Assembly: GCF_030547245.1 (NCBI RefSeq) | Contig: NZ_JAUOQT010000004.1 | Span: forward strand, 67,001-131,000 | DNA: 64,000 bases | From: Oceanihabitans sp. 2_MG-2023 | GTDB taxonomy: Bacteria; Bacteroidota; Bacteroidia; Flavobacteriales; Flavobacteriaceae | Direction of reading: 5' to 3' | Program-made: the position numbers and the translations under genes | The notes under the pieces: model-generated | Seen by the model: the letters and a program-made list of their open reading frames with translations, nothing else | Told to the model about the DNA's origin: nothing | Database searches by the model: none | Shown: one piece after another, positions 62,286 to 64,000 of the stretch | Numbering within the stretch: position 1 is the first letter of the stretch | Layout: every line of letters starts with the position of its first letter

Positions 62286-64000
62286 ATGAGTACATCCAGT
62301 ATTATAGACGTGCCTAAAAAAGCACAAGATAAAGATCAATTAGGTATAGATGCCTACAAAAACGGTTTAACAGGTTTTATAAATACAGCGCAAACACCAC
62401 TCACTATTGCCATACAAGGAGAATGGGGTAGTGGGAAAACTTCACTAATGAATGCTATAAGGCATGATTTGTGTGAAAATGAAAATAGCTTTTTTGGTAT
62501 TTGGATAAACACTTGGGAATATTCGTTGCTTACAGACGAGTATACCACGATGACGAATATTATTCAAGGTATTATTTCTTCGGTTATACAGGTTTTGGAA
62601 AAGGATAAGAACCAAAACCTAGAAGATTTAAAGAAAAAAGCTGTTGGCTTTTTTAAAGCCGCAGCACGTAGTGCCGCAAAAATGGGAGCTAATGCAGCAA
62701 CCGCTGGTATTGCAGGAGATGCTACCGATGCTTTTTTTGAAGCTGCAGATAAACAATCGTCTTTGCGCGAGTTACACACCGAGTTACAGAAGCAAATTAA
62801 CCAAACTATTGAGCACAATGAGAACGCCAAAGGGTTCTTGTTTTTTATAGATGATTTAGATCGTATCAATCCACCTGTAGCAGTGCAAATACTAGAGCTG
62901 CTAAAAAATATCTTCGATTTAGAGAATTGTATTTTTATGTTAGCCATAGATTATGATGTGGTTGTTAAAGGTTTGGAACCAAAATTTGGTAAAAAAACAG
63001 CTGAGAATGAACGCGAGTTTCGATCTTTCTTTGAAAAAATTATCCAGTTACCTTTTACCATGCCTATTGGTCAATATCGTGTTAACGATTTAATTATTGA
63101 TAATTTAAAGCAACTGCAATATTTTAACGAAGGGGAGCTTACACCAGATATTTCAGATGTTATTGTAGATATTAGTAATCTTACCGTGGGTTCTAATCCA
63201 AGGGCTATTAAGCGTTTACTAAACAGTTTATCTTTAGTACGAAGTATTATGATTGCTGTAGAGAAAGATAGTAAGCCTTCAGCCTTTGAGCAGCTTATAA
63301 ATATAGGTGTCTTTAGCATTCAAATTGCATACCCTTTAATCTTTAAAGTATTAGAACGGTTTCCAGATTTTACGGCTTGGAATGATGAGGTTGTGGAAAC
63401 CTTTAAGTTAAAAACTATAGACGCTAGTTTAAAAGAAAAACTGTCGCAGAATGAATATTTTGATGAAGAGTGGGAACAGGTGTTGTATCAATTGTGTCAG
63501 CGCGAAACGTTTTTAAGTAATCGCGCAATGCAAATTTCTAGGCTTTTTAACACCTTAAAAAATCGTATAGAACTCAATGCTACCAATGTTTCTAATGATA
63601 CGGATCAGACCGAATCACAGGATGTTACTTTACTAGATGTAATGACTAATGCCATTCAAATAGCATCCGTTACTAGTTATGATAACAATATTGAAGAGCC
63701 AAAGGCAAAAGAAATACATAAATCTGGATTTTTAAAAGGTTTAAGAGAACGCATTAAAAATAATTTAATGCAACAAGCGGCATCTAAAAATATAGAGATT
63801 CTATACCAACAAAAGGCTGTGAAATCTAACTTGACTTTCTTGATACAAAAAGGAAAACACAGGTATCGTTTAGATTTCTCGGTGCATACCAGTGCTAAAG
63901 AATATAGTATACTAGCACGTTACGGTAGTTGGTATTTTGTAAAAGCCATACATAACGATTTTTACAAAAACCTAGAAGAGCCCGAAGCAAAGGAATTAAA
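62286..64000 (+). CDS. KAP family P-loop NTPase, partial
   Basis: The ATG at 62286 opens a frame that runs past the window end (571 codons visible). Walker A is GEWGSGKTS (45-53). A hydrophobic Ala/Gly-rich insert (about 119-150) may be the membrane hairpin known in KAP NTPases. Walker B GFLFFIDDLDRINPPVAVQ (Asp189, Asp190) and NLTVGSNPRAIKRLLNS (sensor/arginine region) follow. KAP proteins occur in phage-defence and membrane-associated systems. The C-terminus and next genes are unseen, so length and partners remain open. Confidence 0.88.
   Translation, partial: MSTSSIIDVPKKAQDKDQLGIDAYKNGLTGFINTAQTPLTIAIQGEWGSGKTSLMNAIRHDLCENENSFFGIWINTWEYSLLTDEYTTMTNIIQGIISSVIQVLEKDKNQNLEDLKKKAVGFFKAAARSAAKMGANAATAGIAGDATDAFFEAADKQSSLRELHTELQKQINQTIEHNENAKGFLFFIDDLDRINPPVAVQILELLKNIFDLENCIFMLAIDYDVVVKGLEPKFGKKTAENEREFRSFFEKIIQLPFTMPIGQYRVNDLIIDNLKQLQYFNEGELTPDISDVIVDISNLTVGSNPRAIKRLLNSLSLVRSIMIAVEKDSKPSAFEQLINIGVFSIQIAYPLIFKVLERFPDFTAWNDEVVETFKLKTIDASLKEKLSQNEYFDEEWEQVLYQLCQRETFLSNRAMQISRLFNTLKNRIELNATNVSNDTDQTESQDVTLLDVMTNAIQIASVTSYDNNIEEPKAKEIHKSGFLKGLRERIKNNLMQQAASKNIEILYQQKAVKSNLTFLIQKGKHRYRLDFSVHTSAKEYSILARYGSWYFVKAIHNDFYKNLEEPEAKEL

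Noticed and set aside
48560-64000. Prophage or transposon
   Set aside because: No capsid, portal, terminase, integrase or transposase motif was seen.

Overview
This 64 kb window reads as chromosome of a low-GC, probably marine member of the Flavobacteriaceae (Bacteroidota). The signs are a T9SS type A sorting domain, promoters of the TTTG / TAnnTTTG type with few Shine-Dalgarno sequences, lipoproteins and outer-membrane proteins of Bacteroidota type, an ATP-type PEP carboxykinase, and two bacillithiol genes (bshB1 and a ytxJ-like gene).

Positions 1-48,066 are mostly core genome. In order: the end of a DUF1015 gene, hbd and a Gfo/Idh/MocA oxidoreductase; pcm and smpB; nucleoside salvage (deoD, deoC); an OmpW-like porin, mqo and a T9SS-secreted protein; clpB and a ytxJ-like gene; two paralogous proteins with an orphan TonB-plug domain; a sodium:solute symporter with a 33-residue membrane peptide not in standard size cut-offs; a PIG-L deacetylase; a compact maf / UbiA / KdsC-like / DUF2520 run; truncated haemoglobin, a fused CcsB-CcsA cytochrome c maturation protein and mscL; a pseudouridine synthase, a 49-residue basic protein, a trans-sulfuration enzyme and rlmF; pckA with an SLC13-type permease; bshB1; a tRNA-His; two M28 peptidases; and a repair/redox run (aldo-keto reductase, selO, msrA, msrB).

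The tRNA-His is preceded by a well-formed promoter and a 69-bp tandem array. Each array unit contains an AT-rich hairpin and a degenerate copy of a tRNA 5' half. This is one of the two most unusual structures here.

Positions 48,561-64,000 are a co-directional defence island that runs off the window. It holds a type I restriction-modification set (hsdR, hsdM, hsdS) interrupted between hsdR and hsdM by two DUF262 proteins, the second with an HNH/DUF1524 end as in GmrSD-type enzymes. It continues without a real gap into an ABC-type ATPase plus HNH nuclease pair (Septu-like layout), a nuclease-like protein, a small protein with three internal repeats, and a KAP-family P-loop NTPase. hsdM and the conserved parts of hsdS are visibly richer in G+C than the genes on either side, and HsdM has Tyr in place of a Gly in its SAM-binding motif I. 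The tight spacing suggests a composite multi-layer defence operon. Two palindromes sit around a candidate promoter about 150-210 bp upstream of hsdR. All functional assignments are from motif recognition by eye; no database search was run.
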